DNA of 38,811 nt from Sphingobacteriaceae bacterium UBA6709. GTDB lineage: Bacteria; Bacteroidota; Bacteroidia; Sphingobacteriales; Sphingobacteriaceae. Positions 7,372-17,900 of this stretch are shown piece by piece. The notes under the pieces are model-generated. The model was not told the DNA's origin, ran no database searches, and saw nothing but the letters and a program-made list of their open reading frames with translations. A program made the translations under genes and the position numbers. The DNA is taken from positions 57,771 through 96,581 of the forward strand of contig DKIV01000018.1 in assembly GCA_002454425.1 (NCBI GenBank), in the 5' to 3' direction. How positions within the stretch are numbered: the first letter of the stretch is position 1; each line of letters begins with the position of its first letter.

Positions 7372-10158
7372 CTATTTAGCTCCCATCTTATTGAACTCCC
7401 ACTGAAGGGAGAACATAAAATAACGACGTATCGTAGTATAACTATTTTGACTAATGGTATTATTATATGCGGATCTGTTGAATCCAATATTCTGGTTCAA
7501 CAAATCGTTACCGGAGATACGTAGTCGCAAATTGTCTGTCTTCATAAACTTCTTCATGATATAAGCGTTGAGAAGTGTACGATCGAAGTTTTCGGCAAAG
7601 GACTGTGTTGCCTCTGTGAAGGTATAGTTCAAATCAGCGCCTATCTGAAATTTTCCAGGTAAATACAAACTAAAGGCACCAGTGCTGTTAAATCCCCATC
7701 CATTGTTGTTCACATCCGGCTGTAAGGAAGATTCCGATGTAGTATAACTAGGGCCTCCCGATATGTGTATATCGTATTTGTTCTGTTTAGACTTAGATAC
7801 AGAAAGACCGCCGGAGTAGCTCAAGGAGGTGGTTTTGTTCAGCTGATCATTCGTCATATTGAAATACGTATTACCATTCGCATTCATATTTAAAGACATA
7901 TCCAGATCCATCTTTTTTAGCTTCTTACCCACATACACTCCTCCATAAAAATTGCTCGTATTCTTATCCTCCAAATTTACTGAGCGGTAAATACTGGCAC
8001 CCTGAGCATTGGTCATCGTATTTCTAACAATGGGATTCGTGGTAAAAGAATATCTCCCATAGAAGTTTAGATACTGATTACTCATTACCTTATAAGAATT
8101 ATATCCCCAGTCGAATCGATGAGTAAAAGACGGCTTCAGATCCGGATTTCCAGTCACGATATTAAGCGGGTCTGTATTAACCCGTATTGGCTGTATCTGA
8201 TCAATGGAGGGCTGCGTATTATTACCATTGTATCCTACGCGCAGGGACTGTTGCTGACTGAACCGATATTGATAATTAACTTGAGGATTAAAATTAGTAA
8301 AATTACGATTGAAGGACTTCTGTGAATACCGATCAAACTGCTTGAAATGCACATCGGTAATTTTTGAACCGAAGTTGAGGATGGTCTTTCCCGCCTTAAG
8401 ATTAAAAATGGCGCCTACCTGATTTGATAACTGATCTAACTTATAGTCATTACTATATAACGTATCAAGTAGGGAATACGAGCCGTCGGTCGCCTTGTTG
8501 AAGGACTGTCTGTTAGATTGTCCATTGGCATTGCTAAACCCGTAGTTAAACACCACAGAAAGCTTTCCGAGTAAAGGCTCAGTGTAGGTAAGATTTGAGT
8601 TGAAAGAATTATTGGAAACATCATTGATCTTATATTGATCATCATGTTGCGTGCTGTCCAAATTACCTGTTAGCTGGTTGAAATATTCTGTCCGCGAATC
8701 CAGATAACCACTTGCTTTATTATTGTCCAACGACTGCCTTAGGTTTAAGGACAAGGATCGTCCCTTCTTTTTGAACTTCTTCATCAACAACATATTGACA
8801 TTAAACAGGCGACCATCTCCATGGTTATCTATCTTACGTTCATTTTTGTTCAGAAGATTATTGTCAGCACCGAGACTCTGAGAAGAGTACGAGCTTTCCT
8901 TATCATTATTCTTTATTGTTCCATCAAGAGTTACCCTGATAGTAGTTAGAGAATCAATTTTCAGATCATAACGTACATCCACCTTATTGCGGGACATCCG
9001 GTTATTAAACGTCTCGTCGGAGTTGCTGCTAATAATTCCGGCAGGCAGATTTTGCTGGTTTTGACTGTTCCTGTTTCCCTCCACTTCCATGGATCCTATT
9101 TTATAGTTAGCATTTATAGACTGCTTATCATTACTCCATTTATTGTCGTAATGCAATCCGCCGTTCTGAGCACGCGGAATTCCGACCCCATCATACCTGC
9201 CATCGAATGAGTCTAACTCGTCTCGACCTCCCGAGATCATGAACATCATGCCTCCGTCGTCAGAGAACTCCATTGATAAACTAGAGGAACCATATTTCTC
9301 TGCATCCCCCCAGCCTAAACCTGTTTGTCCGGTATTACTGAAGGTTCCATAAGCAGCCATCTTCTCTTTTCCGTGAAACCTGTTTACCATAAGCTGTGCC
9401 TGATAAAAATCTTTTGTACCCATACCAGCTTCAGCCTTTCCAAACAAGCCCCGCTTACTATCCTCTTTCAATTGAATATTAATGGTTTTGACTTTCTGCC
9501 CGTCATCGACGCCTGTAAATGCTGCCTGCTCGCTTTGCTTGTCGTAAAGCTGAACCTTATCAACCATATCTCCGCGGATATTCCTGGTCACCAAGGTTGG
9601 ATCATCACCAAAGAACTCCTCGCCATCGACCAGCACTTTATTCACCGTTTGCCCCTGAGCGGTAATTTTCCCATTCTGATCTACCTGTATGCCGGGCAGT
9701 TGCTTCAATAGATCTTCAACTTTCGCATTGGGCTGTATGTTGAAACTCGCCGCGTCATATTCCGTAGTATCACCTTTAATGGTTATGCGTTGCCTACCGG
9801 TAATGACGATATCTTCCAGCAAGTGCGCTTTCAAAAATAGGTTAACACTTCCCAGGTCTAGTTCTCTGGTGGAATCAACTTCAACTCTTGTAACATAGTC
9901 GGCATACTTTGGATATGTGAAAAGAAGAATATATTTCCCTTTTTGCAGATTAGATATATTGAAGGCTCCATGAGTATCCGCACGTGTAAAAGACACGAGC
10001 ATGGAATCTTTAGCGGCAAGGATACTGATCGATGCATTCTTCAGCTTTATATTAGATGCTGTATCTACAACAGCCCCTTTGATTGAGGACTTTTCCTGCG
10101 CAAACGATTGCCACCCCCATACAAGGAATAGGATCAGAAAGATGAAAGGTTTATTCAT
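7372..10158 (-). CDS. Outer-membrane beta-barrel protein, TonB-dependent receptor-like (OMP_b-brl_3)
   Basis: The 928-residue protein has a signal peptide (to about residue 20), a CarboxypepD_reg-like domain (about 23-110, VVDTASNIKLKNASISIL), a short plug-like region (about 115-230, with LLKQLPGIQVDQNGKITAQG and VLVDGEEFFGDD) and a long barrel of Ser/Asn/Tyr-rich strands ending in a hydrophobic strand with aromatic residues (RRYFMFSLQWEF). This is the family found with GLPGLI proteins and distinct from SusC. Its cargo is unknown. It is the first gene of the two-gene unit; no good promoter was found, but overlapping inverted repeats lie 57-79 bp upstream of the start. Confidence 0.88.
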   Translation of the reverse strand: MNKPFIFLILFLVWGWQSFAQEKSSIKGAVVDTASNIKLKNASISILAAKDSMLVSFTRADTHGAFNISNLQKGKYILLFTYPKYADYVTRVEVDSTRELDLGSVNLFLKAHLLEDIVITGRQRITIKGDTTEYDAASFNIQPNAKVEDLLKQLPGIQVDQNGKITAQGQTVNKVLVDGEEFFGDDPTLVTRNIRGDMVDKVQLYDKQSEQAAFTGVDDGQKVKTINIQLKEDSKRGLFGKAEAGMGTKDFYQAQLMVNRFHGKEKMAAYGTFSNTGQTGLGWGDAEKYGSSSLSMEFSDDGGMMFMISGGRDELDSFDGRYDGVGIPRAQNGGLHYDNKWSNDKQSINANYKIGSMEVEGNRNSQNQQNLPAGIISSNSDETFNNRMSRNKVDVRYDLKIDSLTTIRVTLDGTIKNNDKESSYSSQSLGADNNLLNKNERKIDNHGDGRLFNVNMLLMKKFKKKGRSLSLNLRQSLDNNKASGYLDSRTEYFNQLTGNLDSTQHDDQYKINDVSNNSFNSNLTYTEPLLGKLSVVFNYGFSNANGQSNRQSFNKATDGSYSLLDTLYSNDYKLDQLSNQVGAIFNLKAGKTILNFGSKITDVHFKQFDRYSQKSFNRNFTNFNPQVNYQYRFSQQQSLRVGYNGNNTQPSIDQIQPIRVNTDPLNIVTGNPDLKPSFTHRFDWGYNSYKVMSNQYLNFYGRYSFTTNPIVRNTMTNAQGASIYRSVNLEDKNTSNFYGGVYVGKKLKKMDLDMSLNMNANGNTYFNMTNDQLNKTTSLSYSGGLSVSKSKQNKYDIHISGGPSYTTSESSLQPDVNNNGWGFNSTGAFSLYLPGKFQIGADLNYTFTEATQSFAENFDRTLLNAYIMKKFMKTDNLRLRISGNDLLNQNIGFNRSAYNNTISQNSYTTIRRYFMFSLQWEFNKMGAK

Positions 10159-10214
10159 GCTACCGATAATTAAAAAGAAAGTTTCGTTTAAGATTAGATA
10201 TTCAGTACTTAGTT

Positions 10215-10237
10215 ACAGAAATCTCTGTATCACAGAG
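10215..10237. promoter_or_regulatory. Three overlapping half-sites upstream of the receptor gene
   Basis: ACAGA (10215-10219), TCTGT (10224-10228) and ACAGAG (10232-10237) form two mutually exclusive inverted repeats; the second, CTCTGT-ATC-ACAGAG, is perfect over six pairs. They lie 57-79 bp upstream of the start of the receptor gene. They could be an operator or alternative hairpins in the leader. Confidence 0.35.
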
Positions 10238-10389
10238 TAAAAACAGCACTTATCGGTTAGGCAATCCGCTAATCATTAATTACTTAATGGCGAAAAGCGA
10301 GAATCTAAGTTAATAAGAATTAACCAGCATTAAACATCCGAGAAATGATTTAACAATCATTAACATAAACTTTATCTGATAGCAAATAC

Positions 10390-10437
10390 AAAAAGGGGAT
10401 ATCATGGATAATAATATCATAACACCCCCTCTTTTAT
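10390..10437 (-). terminator. Probable terminator of the discoidin-protease operon
   Basis: On the minus strand, shortly after the stop at 10450, an AAAAGAGGGG arm is followed by an AT-rich loop and CCCCTTTTT with a T tail. The pairing is imperfect, with one bulged base. Confidence 0.45.
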
Positions 10438-10449
10438 ATTGAACAAAAT

Positions 10450-12069
10450 CTAATACAGTCCTAACTCAGCGATTGCCGCGTTACCTGTTCCATCCCAGGA
10501 TGAACGTCCGACTATTTTAAGATATCTAAAACTACTTACTGACGGAAAGTCAAAATATTGAGGCGCATCGCCAGACTGGGAGCTAGTCATTACGCCGAGA
10601 CTTCTGTAATTAGACCCGTCGCTGCTCACCTGAATCTCGAACTCTTTAATCGCCCGATATGCCCCTTCCCGATGCATATAAGAAAGACCTCGCGCGCTGA
10701 CGACACTTCCAAGGTCTATGGTCAGATGATGAGGATAAACCGCTGCATTTGTTGACCACCTTGAATGCCAGAATGTTGTACGCGATCCATCTAATACATT
10801 GGATGCCGGATTACCACCCTCTTGTGAGCTGTAGTCAACGATCAACCATCCCTGACGGGACAATTCCTTTTTAGTAGCAAAATTAAGAACAGGAATACCA
10901 GACTGGAAAACATATGGATAAACCTGCTCGGTGATAATGCCATTATCATGCACAAATTTAATCTTCAATTCATATTGCATCCCGTCTGTTTTGTACTGGA
11001 GCTCATTTACAGGAATACTCACCTTAAAGCTATCCTGGGCTATGGGACTACTGACAAATGAAATGGCATTATAATCTTTGTTGGTACCAACGCCTTCACT
11101 ATTTACATTAGGATCATTGTAGTAAAGCACCTTTTTAACAGTTCCAGTAGAAGAAAACTTAGCTGACACGAGAATACTGTTCTGCGCGGCGTCGTAGCGT
11201 CCGTATATTTTTCCAATTTGAGAACTTACCGTGCCGTAGTAAGTTTTGTTATCATCATTAAACGCCTCACAGGCATCGAAAATGGCAGCTTCGGCAGGAG
11301 TTACATTACAAGGTCGTACCTCCAAATAATAGTTACTTAATGCCATCATTGGCTCACGAAATGCACTCCCGGGCCATTGATTCAGCGACTGTACCTGTTT
11401 GTCATGCGGTGCGTTAAATGCATGACCAATCTCATGCATCATTCCCCCCACCCACTTGGCGAAGTTGTTCCGTCCAGAATTAAGCACTCCCTTTAGCGAC
11501 ATATTCATATAGATATTGTCCATTGCAAAGCAGTAGCGTCCTGAGCCATAAAACGGCTGGACTCCTTCCAAAGGCTGGGGCCCTTCCACGCTATTATTAT
11601 CATAGCCGAAGGCCGGAACGACGATCAAGACATGCGAGCTATTCTTCTTGCTGGGATTAGCAGCGAAAAAGGCATTCACCTCTGATAAGTATCCCGCGGC
11701 CGCCGTGCCATACACATTTTTAGCTTTCGTTCCGCGCAGAAGATTTATTTCTACTCCTCCGCTCGTAACGTCCCGCATCAAGCCAAATGTCTTAGACCCA
11801 TATCCGGCATCGTTCATGGCGGTAGCATACCAATTCTGAGCGTATATCATAACATCACTTAATCTCTTCTTCCATCCCGGCAAAGTATCGAGATCGGTGG
11901 GAACAAAATAAACGACAGACAGATTGTGCTTCTGCGAAATGAAGGTTCCGCTCGATGATGTTGGAGGAGCCACGGGTGGTGGCTCCTCCTTTACAGAGGT
12001 TGAAGTTTCAGCTTCCTTGCATGCTCCTATCAGCAGAAGAAGAATTATGAAGTTGACAAAAGTTTTCAT
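10450..12069 (-). CDS. Lipoprotein: metzincin-like metalloprotease domain plus C-terminal discoidin domain
   Basis: From the ATG at 12069 the product is 539 residues and starts with a lipoprotein signal (MKTFVNFIILLLLIGAC, lipid-bearing Cys17); an upstream ATG at 12096 would put nine extra residues before it. A Pro/Ser-rich linker follows, then a catalytic-like domain (about 40-280) with HEIGHAFNAPH (H212, E213, H216, H222), i.e. HExxHxxNxxH, the metzincin zinc site with Asn in place of the usual Gly. PMMAL near 240 could supply the Met-turn. A middle beta domain (about 285-390) precedes an F5/8 type C discoidin domain (about 399-539, with TTFWHSRW). It is the last gene of the SusC-SusD operon. 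A surface protease or glycoprotease that binds sugar through its discoidin domain is the best reading; the cleavage target is inferred, not seen. Confidence 0.8.
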   Translation of the reverse strand: MKTFVNFIILLLLIGACKEAETSTSVKEEPPPVAPPTSSSGTFISQKHNLSVVYFVPTDLDTLPGWKKRLSDVMIYAQNWYATAMNDAGYGSKTFGLMRDVTSGGVEINLLRGTKAKNVYGTAAAGYLSEVNAFFAANPSKKNSSHVLIVVPAFGYDNNSVEGPQPLEGVQPFYGSGRYCFAMDNIYMNMSLKGVLNSGRNNFAKWVGGMMHEIGHAFNAPHDKQVQSLNQWPGSAFREPMMALSNYYLEVRPCNVTPAEAAIFDACEAFNDDNKTYYGTVSSQIGKIYGRYDAAQNSILVSAKFSSTGTVKKVLYYNDPNVNSEGVGTNKDYNAISFVSSPIAQDSFKVSIPVNELQYKTDGMQYELKIKFVHDNGIITEQVYPYVFQSGIPVLNFATKKELSRQGWLIVDYSSQEGGNPASNVLDGSRTTFWHSRWSTNAAVYPHHLTIDLGSVVSARGLSYMHREGAYRAIKEFEIQVSSDGSNYRSLGVMTSSQSGDAPQYFDFPSVSSFRYLKIVGRSSWDGTGNAAIAELGLY

Positions 12070-12107
12070 GGAAAGAGTATTAAAAGTTGAAACCACACAA
12101 GGTAATC

Positions 12108-13079
12108 TTAGTAGCCATATACGCTGATCTCACCTAGATTCGTTGACTTTGTTGTTGCTGTAGCCCCGGTTGTCATGGTTAGACGCAGATACCTACGGTA
12201 GCCCGGACTCACAGGATATGATTGGTACGATTTAACTAAGGGATCCATCATTAGATCAACGCCCAAACTGGTCCAGGAGCTGCCATCATCGCTCCCCTCA
12301 ATATTAAACTTGCGAAAACCATTACTAGCATTTTGTCGCGCCGCTAAATCAACACGGGTTACATATACAGATGACTTCATATCAATAGTAAGGGTATGAG
12401 GAAAAGGAAGCTCTGTATTTTGCCACTTGGAATGCCAGAAGGTGTTCACATTTCCATCAATAGCTTGGGCCGCTCGTCCATTGGAGGCTCCTTCCCCATT
12501 CAGCTCCTCCGAAGAGGCTTCTGCCGTCCAACCGGTCTTAGAAATCATTTTCTCTGTCAACTTCGAAGCAACTATAAAAATTGTCTTGTTCGTCGCGAGC
12601 TTGTAATCACCGGCTTTGACAATACTTATAGGTAACAGATAGTCAGTCAAGGGATCAAACTTCTTTGAATAATAGCTGACCGTGACAAGGTCTGAACTAA
12701 CCTGCCCGGCAGGAATTATGGCCTCAGTAGAGCTCAAAGTATAGGAATCCTCTGGAAATAGTACATAAGGCATCAGACCCTGTGTAGTGCGAATGTTGTT
12801 TAAGCTGTCAAGAGCTCGTGAATCAATAGCAAACTTCACGGGTATTGACTGTGCCGGAAGTCCTAAGGCTCCGAACGAAGCTCCAAATTTAAGAGTGCGA
12901 GCCTCATCCGCATATGGGAACACCGTCAACTGTAGCGTATTTCCCGCAGCACGGGCAATGCTAACCTGAGCGCCTTCCTTTGAATCCGTCAAATCCAAAT
13001 AAGGAGCATCTAATTTTGAGCAGGCTGACATAATAGCCAAACCTGCAACAACCATTGAAAGATTAAATATTCTCTTCAT
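12108..13079 (-). CDS. Surface lipoprotein: DUF1735 (BT_3987-like) plus discoidin domain
   Basis: This 323-residue protein begins with a lipoprotein signal (lipobox IMSAC, Cys20). Residues about 30-170 match the DUF1735/BT_3987 N-terminal domain style (YVLFPEDSYTLSSTEAIIPAG, then LTDYLLPISI), and residues about 180-323 form an F5/8 type C domain with NTFWHSKW and LTIDMKS. Such SusE/F-position lipoproteins hold glycans at the cell surface beside SusCD. It starts 11 bp after the susD-like stop. Its discoidin domain shares the TFWHS[RK]W core with that of the next gene, so the two probably came from one duplication and may bind the same ligand. Confidence 0.85.
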   Translation of the reverse strand: MKRIFNLSMVVAGLAIMSACSKLDAPYLDLTDSKEGAQVSIARAAGNTLQLTVFPYADEARTLKFGASFGALGLPAQSIPVKFAIDSRALDSLNNIRTTQGLMPYVLFPEDSYTLSSTEAIIPAGQVSSDLVTVSYYSKKFDPLTDYLLPISIVKAGDYKLATNKTIFIVASKLTEKMISKTGWTAEASSEELNGEGASNGRAAQAIDGNVNTFWHSKWQNTELPFPHTLTIDMKSSVYVTRVDLAARQNASNGFRKFNIEGSDDGSSWTSLGVDLMMDPLVKSYQSYPVSPGYRRYLRLTMTTGATATTKSTNLGEISVYGY

Positions 13080-13090
13080 TACAAATAATA

Positions 13091-14914
13091 TTAATAGCCA
13101 GGAAACTGCACCAATTGCTTATTTCTATCCATTTCATCTTGTCCATATGGATAGAAATAATATTTACGCTGCCACACAGCCCTTGTAAAGGCAATTTTTC
13201 TTTTATGAAATGCAGGGTCGGAAAGAGAATTACCGGCATCGATGTCCATTCCATAGTATGCACCTCCCTGACGGTAGCCTGCCTGCTCAACAAGCTTCCA
13301 ACGACGTACGTCAAAATATCTCGCTCCATTTTCATAACACAGTTCTATTCTTCGTTCTTTACGAATCAGCTCGCGAACCTGAGATTGCGAGCCTCCCACT
13401 ACCGCAGGGATGCCCCCGCGCTGACGGACAAGATTTAGATATTTGAGCACATCTGGATTTCCCGGATCACTCTCATTCAAAGCTTCCGCATATATGAGAT
13501 ATAATTCTGCCAACCGTATAATCATACCAGGTCTCGGCACATATACATAGGGACTAAATGAGAATGTTGGATGAATATTCTTTCGGGCAGTATATCCTGT
13601 CTTAGGCCAGTTGCGTGTTTCTCCAGCCTTACCGGAATTACCTGTATAAAAATATTCTACTCGTGTCTGGCCTGGCTTAGGAATACCCGGGATCGCTGAA
13701 CCGTTAAATGAAACATCGACATAAAAGCGAGGCTCTCTATTTGTGTACATGCTATTGGTTCCGGCAGCATAGTAGGCATTTCCTGTACCGACATAACTCG
13801 TCTCATTATAGGACGATGATTCCTGAATTGTACTTCCATCAGCCATTCTGAAGTCATCGACCAATTCCTGCATTACCGCAATGCCATTCCATGGGCTTCC
13901 CTGAACAGCCCTCGGCGCTGCCGAGTATTCCCAATATCCGCTTTGTGCTGCCGTACGGATCCAGATACCTTCAGTCTTCCAACCATCCCAATACATATTA
14001 CGACAGGAAAGAAACGCCGCTCTAAAAGGGTCTGGATCTGCAACCTTATAAAGTGCTTTACCGTTGTTCTCTGCGAGATCGATAGCGACTTTAGCAGCGG
14101 CGGCGGCTTTGTTCCAGCGAGATGCATCATACGTCTGATTAAACAAAACTGTTCCATCCAAATTTCGAAAATCAGACAACTCTGTATTTCCGTTAAATAA
14201 AGGACTCGCGTGGTATAAGAGAATCTGAGCTTCAACAGCCGAAGCTATAATCTGGTTTATACGTCCAGTGCGATTAGGATCTACATCCATAGTTCCTGGA
14301 GTAAAATTATTGACCGGAAGATTTGCCTTAGCCTCGGCAATCTCTTTCAAAACAAAGGCAACGCAATCATCCCAGGTACTTCTTGGAATCTGATAATTAT
14401 CATCCGGGCCACCCGCCTTCAGCGGCATAATTTCTACCGGACCGAATTGCTTCATTAACAGCCAATAGTAATACGCGCGAAGGAATTGCGCTTCGCCCTT
14501 ATATTCTTTGATAATCTGAGAACCATTACTTAAGGCTAAGATTTCCTGATTTTTATCAACATTCTCCAGGAAGATACTCGCCAGTCTAATCTTCTCATAA
14601 AAGCCAAGCGAACCCATGTTTACGGATGTCGCGGCCAAGGCTCCGCTATTTAAGGCAGGGTTCGCCCAGTTGCTAACGTCTAACTCGTCGGTGGTATACC
14701 CAAAGGCGTAAGTATCCTCCCTCGCCCAGGGCTGAGGAATGGAACTATACAAACCAGCCAGCCAACGCTCCGTCTGCCCCCTGTTAGTAAATATGCCGTC
14801 TACTGTTACGATATTATCGGGAACAGTGTCGAAAAAGTCTTTTTTACATCCTTCGCTAAGTATCATCCCCAGACAAAGGGCAACGATCAGCGATTTTCTA
14901 AATTTCATCTTCAT
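13091..14914 (-). CDS. SusD/RagB family nutrient-binding outer-membrane lipoprotein
   Basis: From the ATG at 14914 the protein has 607 residues and a lipoprotein signal (lipobox LSEGC, Cys23). The longer frame from 14938 would overlap the susC-like gene and place eight residues before the signal, so it was rejected. SusD landmarks are AEAQFLRAYYYWLL-type text near 155-170 (seen as GEAQFLRAYYYWLLMKQFG), PRSTWDDCVAFV near 195, an RLAELYLIYAEALNE helix near 465, and ERRIELCYENGARYFDVRRW near 525. It acts as the lid of the SusC channel, capturing oligosaccharides at the cell surface. It starts 1 bp after the susC-like stop, so the two are translated together. Confidence 0.93.
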   Translation of the reverse strand: MKMKFRKSLIVALCLGMILSEGCKKDFFDTVPDNIVTVDGIFTNRGQTERWLAGLYSSIPQPWAREDTYAFGYTTDELDVSNWANPALNSGALAATSVNMGSLGFYEKIRLASIFLENVDKNQEILALSNGSQIIKEYKGEAQFLRAYYYWLLMKQFGPVEIMPLKAGGPDDNYQIPRSTWDDCVAFVLKEIAEAKANLPVNNFTPGTMDVDPNRTGRINQIIASAVEAQILLYHASPLFNGNTELSDFRNLDGTVLFNQTYDASRWNKAAAAAKVAIDLAENNGKALYKVADPDPFRAAFLSCRNMYWDGWKTEGIWIRTAAQSGYWEYSAAPRAVQGSPWNGIAVMQELVDDFRMADGSTIQESSSYNETSYVGTGNAYYAAGTNSMYTNREPRFYVDVSFNGSAIPGIPKPGQTRVEYFYTGNSGKAGETRNWPKTGYTARKNIHPTFSFSPYVYVPRPGMIIRLAELYLIYAEALNESDPGNPDVLKYLNLVRQRGGIPAVVGGSQSQVRELIRKERRIELCYENGARYFDVRRWKLVEQAGYRQGGAYYGMDIDAGNSLSDPAFHKRKIAFTRAVWQRKYYFYPYGQDEMDRNKQLVQFPGY

Positions 14915-14915
14915 G

Positions 14916-17900
14916 TTATTGGAAATTAACGCGAACACCTAAATTATATGTAGTAATATTGGGATATGAAGCCCCCCGTCCGTCTCCAAGTTCCGGATCC
15001 CAGAACTTCCAGCGAGAAAACGTAAGCAGGTTAGTTCCATTCGTGTATATTCTCACCTTTTTGATTCCAACCTTCTCAAACGATTTTGGACTGAACGTAT
15101 ATCCAAGCTCAGCGCTCTTTAACCTGATATAATCAGCACGGTGTACCCACCACGTACTTGTATAATAGTTTGTCGTCTGATCCTGATTTGTTGATAAGCG
15201 AGGATAGAACGGATGAGGATTAGTATTTTCCGGAGTCCAGCGATTCCAGGCCTGCGCATACATATTCCCGTTAGTAGCGCCATACGAGAAAGGAGTGGTA
15301 GCAAATCCTCCGGAATAGTTAAAATCTACCTGTCCAACACCCTGGAAAAACAAGGCAAGATCAAGGCCGCGGAACCCTCCACCGACATTCAAGCCATACA
15401 CAATACGCGGCACTGCACCGTAGCCAATAGCTGTTTGATCATCGCCATTGATGACGCCATTACCGTCAAGATCTTTATATCGAATATCCCCAACTCTCAC
15501 ATCACCCGCCTGATTAGGAGCGTTATCAATTTCGTCCTGCGATTGGAAAAGCCCCATGGCTACGTAGCCAAAGCGCTGATCAATAGGTCGTCCTTTTCTT
15601 TGCAGGTAGGGATATTTCCAATCTGCGAAACCATCTTCAACAACCCTGTTCTTGTTATAATTAAATGTTCCTCTGAAATTTATGAAACTACCTCTGGAAA
15701 AATTCTTATTATAGTTTAGGCTAATATCTATCCCCTTATTGGCAGTCTCGCCGATGTTGCTCCATGGCAGGTTGGCGTACAGATACCCAGAATTGTACGG
15801 CATAGCGGCATCCCTTAATAAGATATCTGTACGACTTTCCTTGAAAAGCTCAACGATAAGCTCAAGATTATCTTTGAGGAAATTCATCTCGACGCCCAGA
15901 TTCTGACGATAAGAGTTCTCCCATTGCACATTTCCGCCGATCAGCGTTTCAGCATATCCTGTGACTGATCCTGAACTTGGATTATCACCGAACGAATATG
16001 AACCGCCACTTCCAATTGTCGGCATATACAGGAATCTCAGGTCCCCACTTGTTACTGCCGCATTTCCCGAAACACCATAGGTGTAGCGAACTTTAAAATG
16101 ACTGATTGTATTTTTTAAGGCGGTAAAGAAACCTTCATTAGAAACAATCCATCCAGCTCCTATGGATGGGAAAAATCCATAACGTTTACTTGGTATAAAG
16201 TTATCAGACCCTGAATAGGAAAAGTTCGCTTCCATAAAGTAACGGTCATTATAACCGTAGGTTAAACGACCAACCAGGTTACGCTGACGATATGGTATGG
16301 CTTCCTTGTAGGTGTCAACATTCGATTGGGCATCACTGAAATCTGATTGATTAAACAATACTAATCCCGACACATCGCTTTTGCCGAACTTCTGAGCGTA
16401 GTTTAATGCCCCCTCAACATATAATCGGCGGTCACCAAAACGACTGATACCAAAGCTAAGATCATTGTTCCCTGCTGATGTAATCTCGGTAATCAACGCT
16501 CCCTCAGCATTCCTGCCTGTGGCCCGGTAAGTCTGCAATGTACGGCCGCGACTTGTTCCTGTTGATGAATTTACATCATACGCAAATAGCGCTGAAGCAT
16601 TTAATCCTGGGACTATTGACGAGAGATCCTGAGTAACTTTAATATTTGAACGGACAACATTGTTAAACGTTGTTCTTACTCCCGATTGAGTCAGAGCCAT
16701 GTAAGGGCTAATTCCCGATCCCGGCAGCTGAGCATACTGGCCATTACTATACACCGTAGGAATAGTATGCGGTGGTGTTGCTGTCGCCAGGTCAAAAACC
16801 TCATTAACACCATAGTTCGGTGCGTTCAGATTAGTAATATAACCATTTACGCCAAAGTCCAGCTTTGTTGTCTTTGTTATATTCAAATTCAGGTTACTCG
16901 TAAAGTTGAATCTGTCAAGCTTCAACGTCGAATTATACGCTTGCACGTCATCCCGTTTGAACATTCCCGTTTCAGTGTAATAACCGGCAGAAAGATAATA
17001 CGTGGCATTTTCGGCTCCTCCGTTCACGTTCAACGTGGCGCGCTTGTTCTGTCCGAAATCTTTAAATAGCTCATCATACCAGTTAACATTCGGATACAAA
17101 TCACGATCTACGCCACTTGCAGTACGGTCTATCGCTTCTTGTGTATAAATAGGTGTGCGTCCCCGCATAGTTAGACCTTCATTATAAAGCGTCATAAATC
17201 CGGGCCCGTCAAGGAATTTTGGCAATTCAGTAAAACGGTTAATTGCATGGTTAAATTCCGCGTTTACCGATGGCTTTCCCATCCTACCTTTCTTAGTATT
17301 GATGATGATAACCCCATTAGCACCCCGAGTACCGTACACGGCAGTAGCTGACGCATCTTTCAGCACAGTAAAACTTTCAACATCTTCCGGATCGATATTG
17401 TTAATGGACCGATCAGGCACTCCGTCAACAACTAATAGAGGAGTACGGGGACTAGATCCAAGAGTGGCTATCCCGCGAATGAATATGCTTGAGCCATCAG
17501 AGCCAGGCGCACCGCCACGCTGATAGGCTACCACACCGGCCAGGCGCCCGGCAATAGCATTAGTAAGATCTCTAACAGGCTGTTTTAGCTCCGCGGGCTT
17601 AATCGTCGACTGTGAACCTACCAGACTGGATTTCTTTTGTTTTCCGAAACCGACAATAACAACCTCGTTCAGATTACCTTCCTCAGGTTCCAAAACAACA
17701 TTGATATCTATCTTATTTCTTACAGGCACGGAAAGTCGCTTGTAACCCACAAATACAAATTCCAGCGTATCTGTGGGATTGACATCAATTGAAAAATAAC
17801 CTTTATCGTCTGTCTGCACCACACGGTTCGTCCCCGCAACCTTTACCGAAACAGCAAACATTGGGGCTCCCAATTCATCCTTAACATATCCGGTCACCTT

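Noticed and set aside
14915..14938. Upstream start of the first susD-like gene overlapping susC
   Set aside because: It puts eight non-signal residues ahead of a clear lipoprotein signal; the ATG at 14914 fits better.
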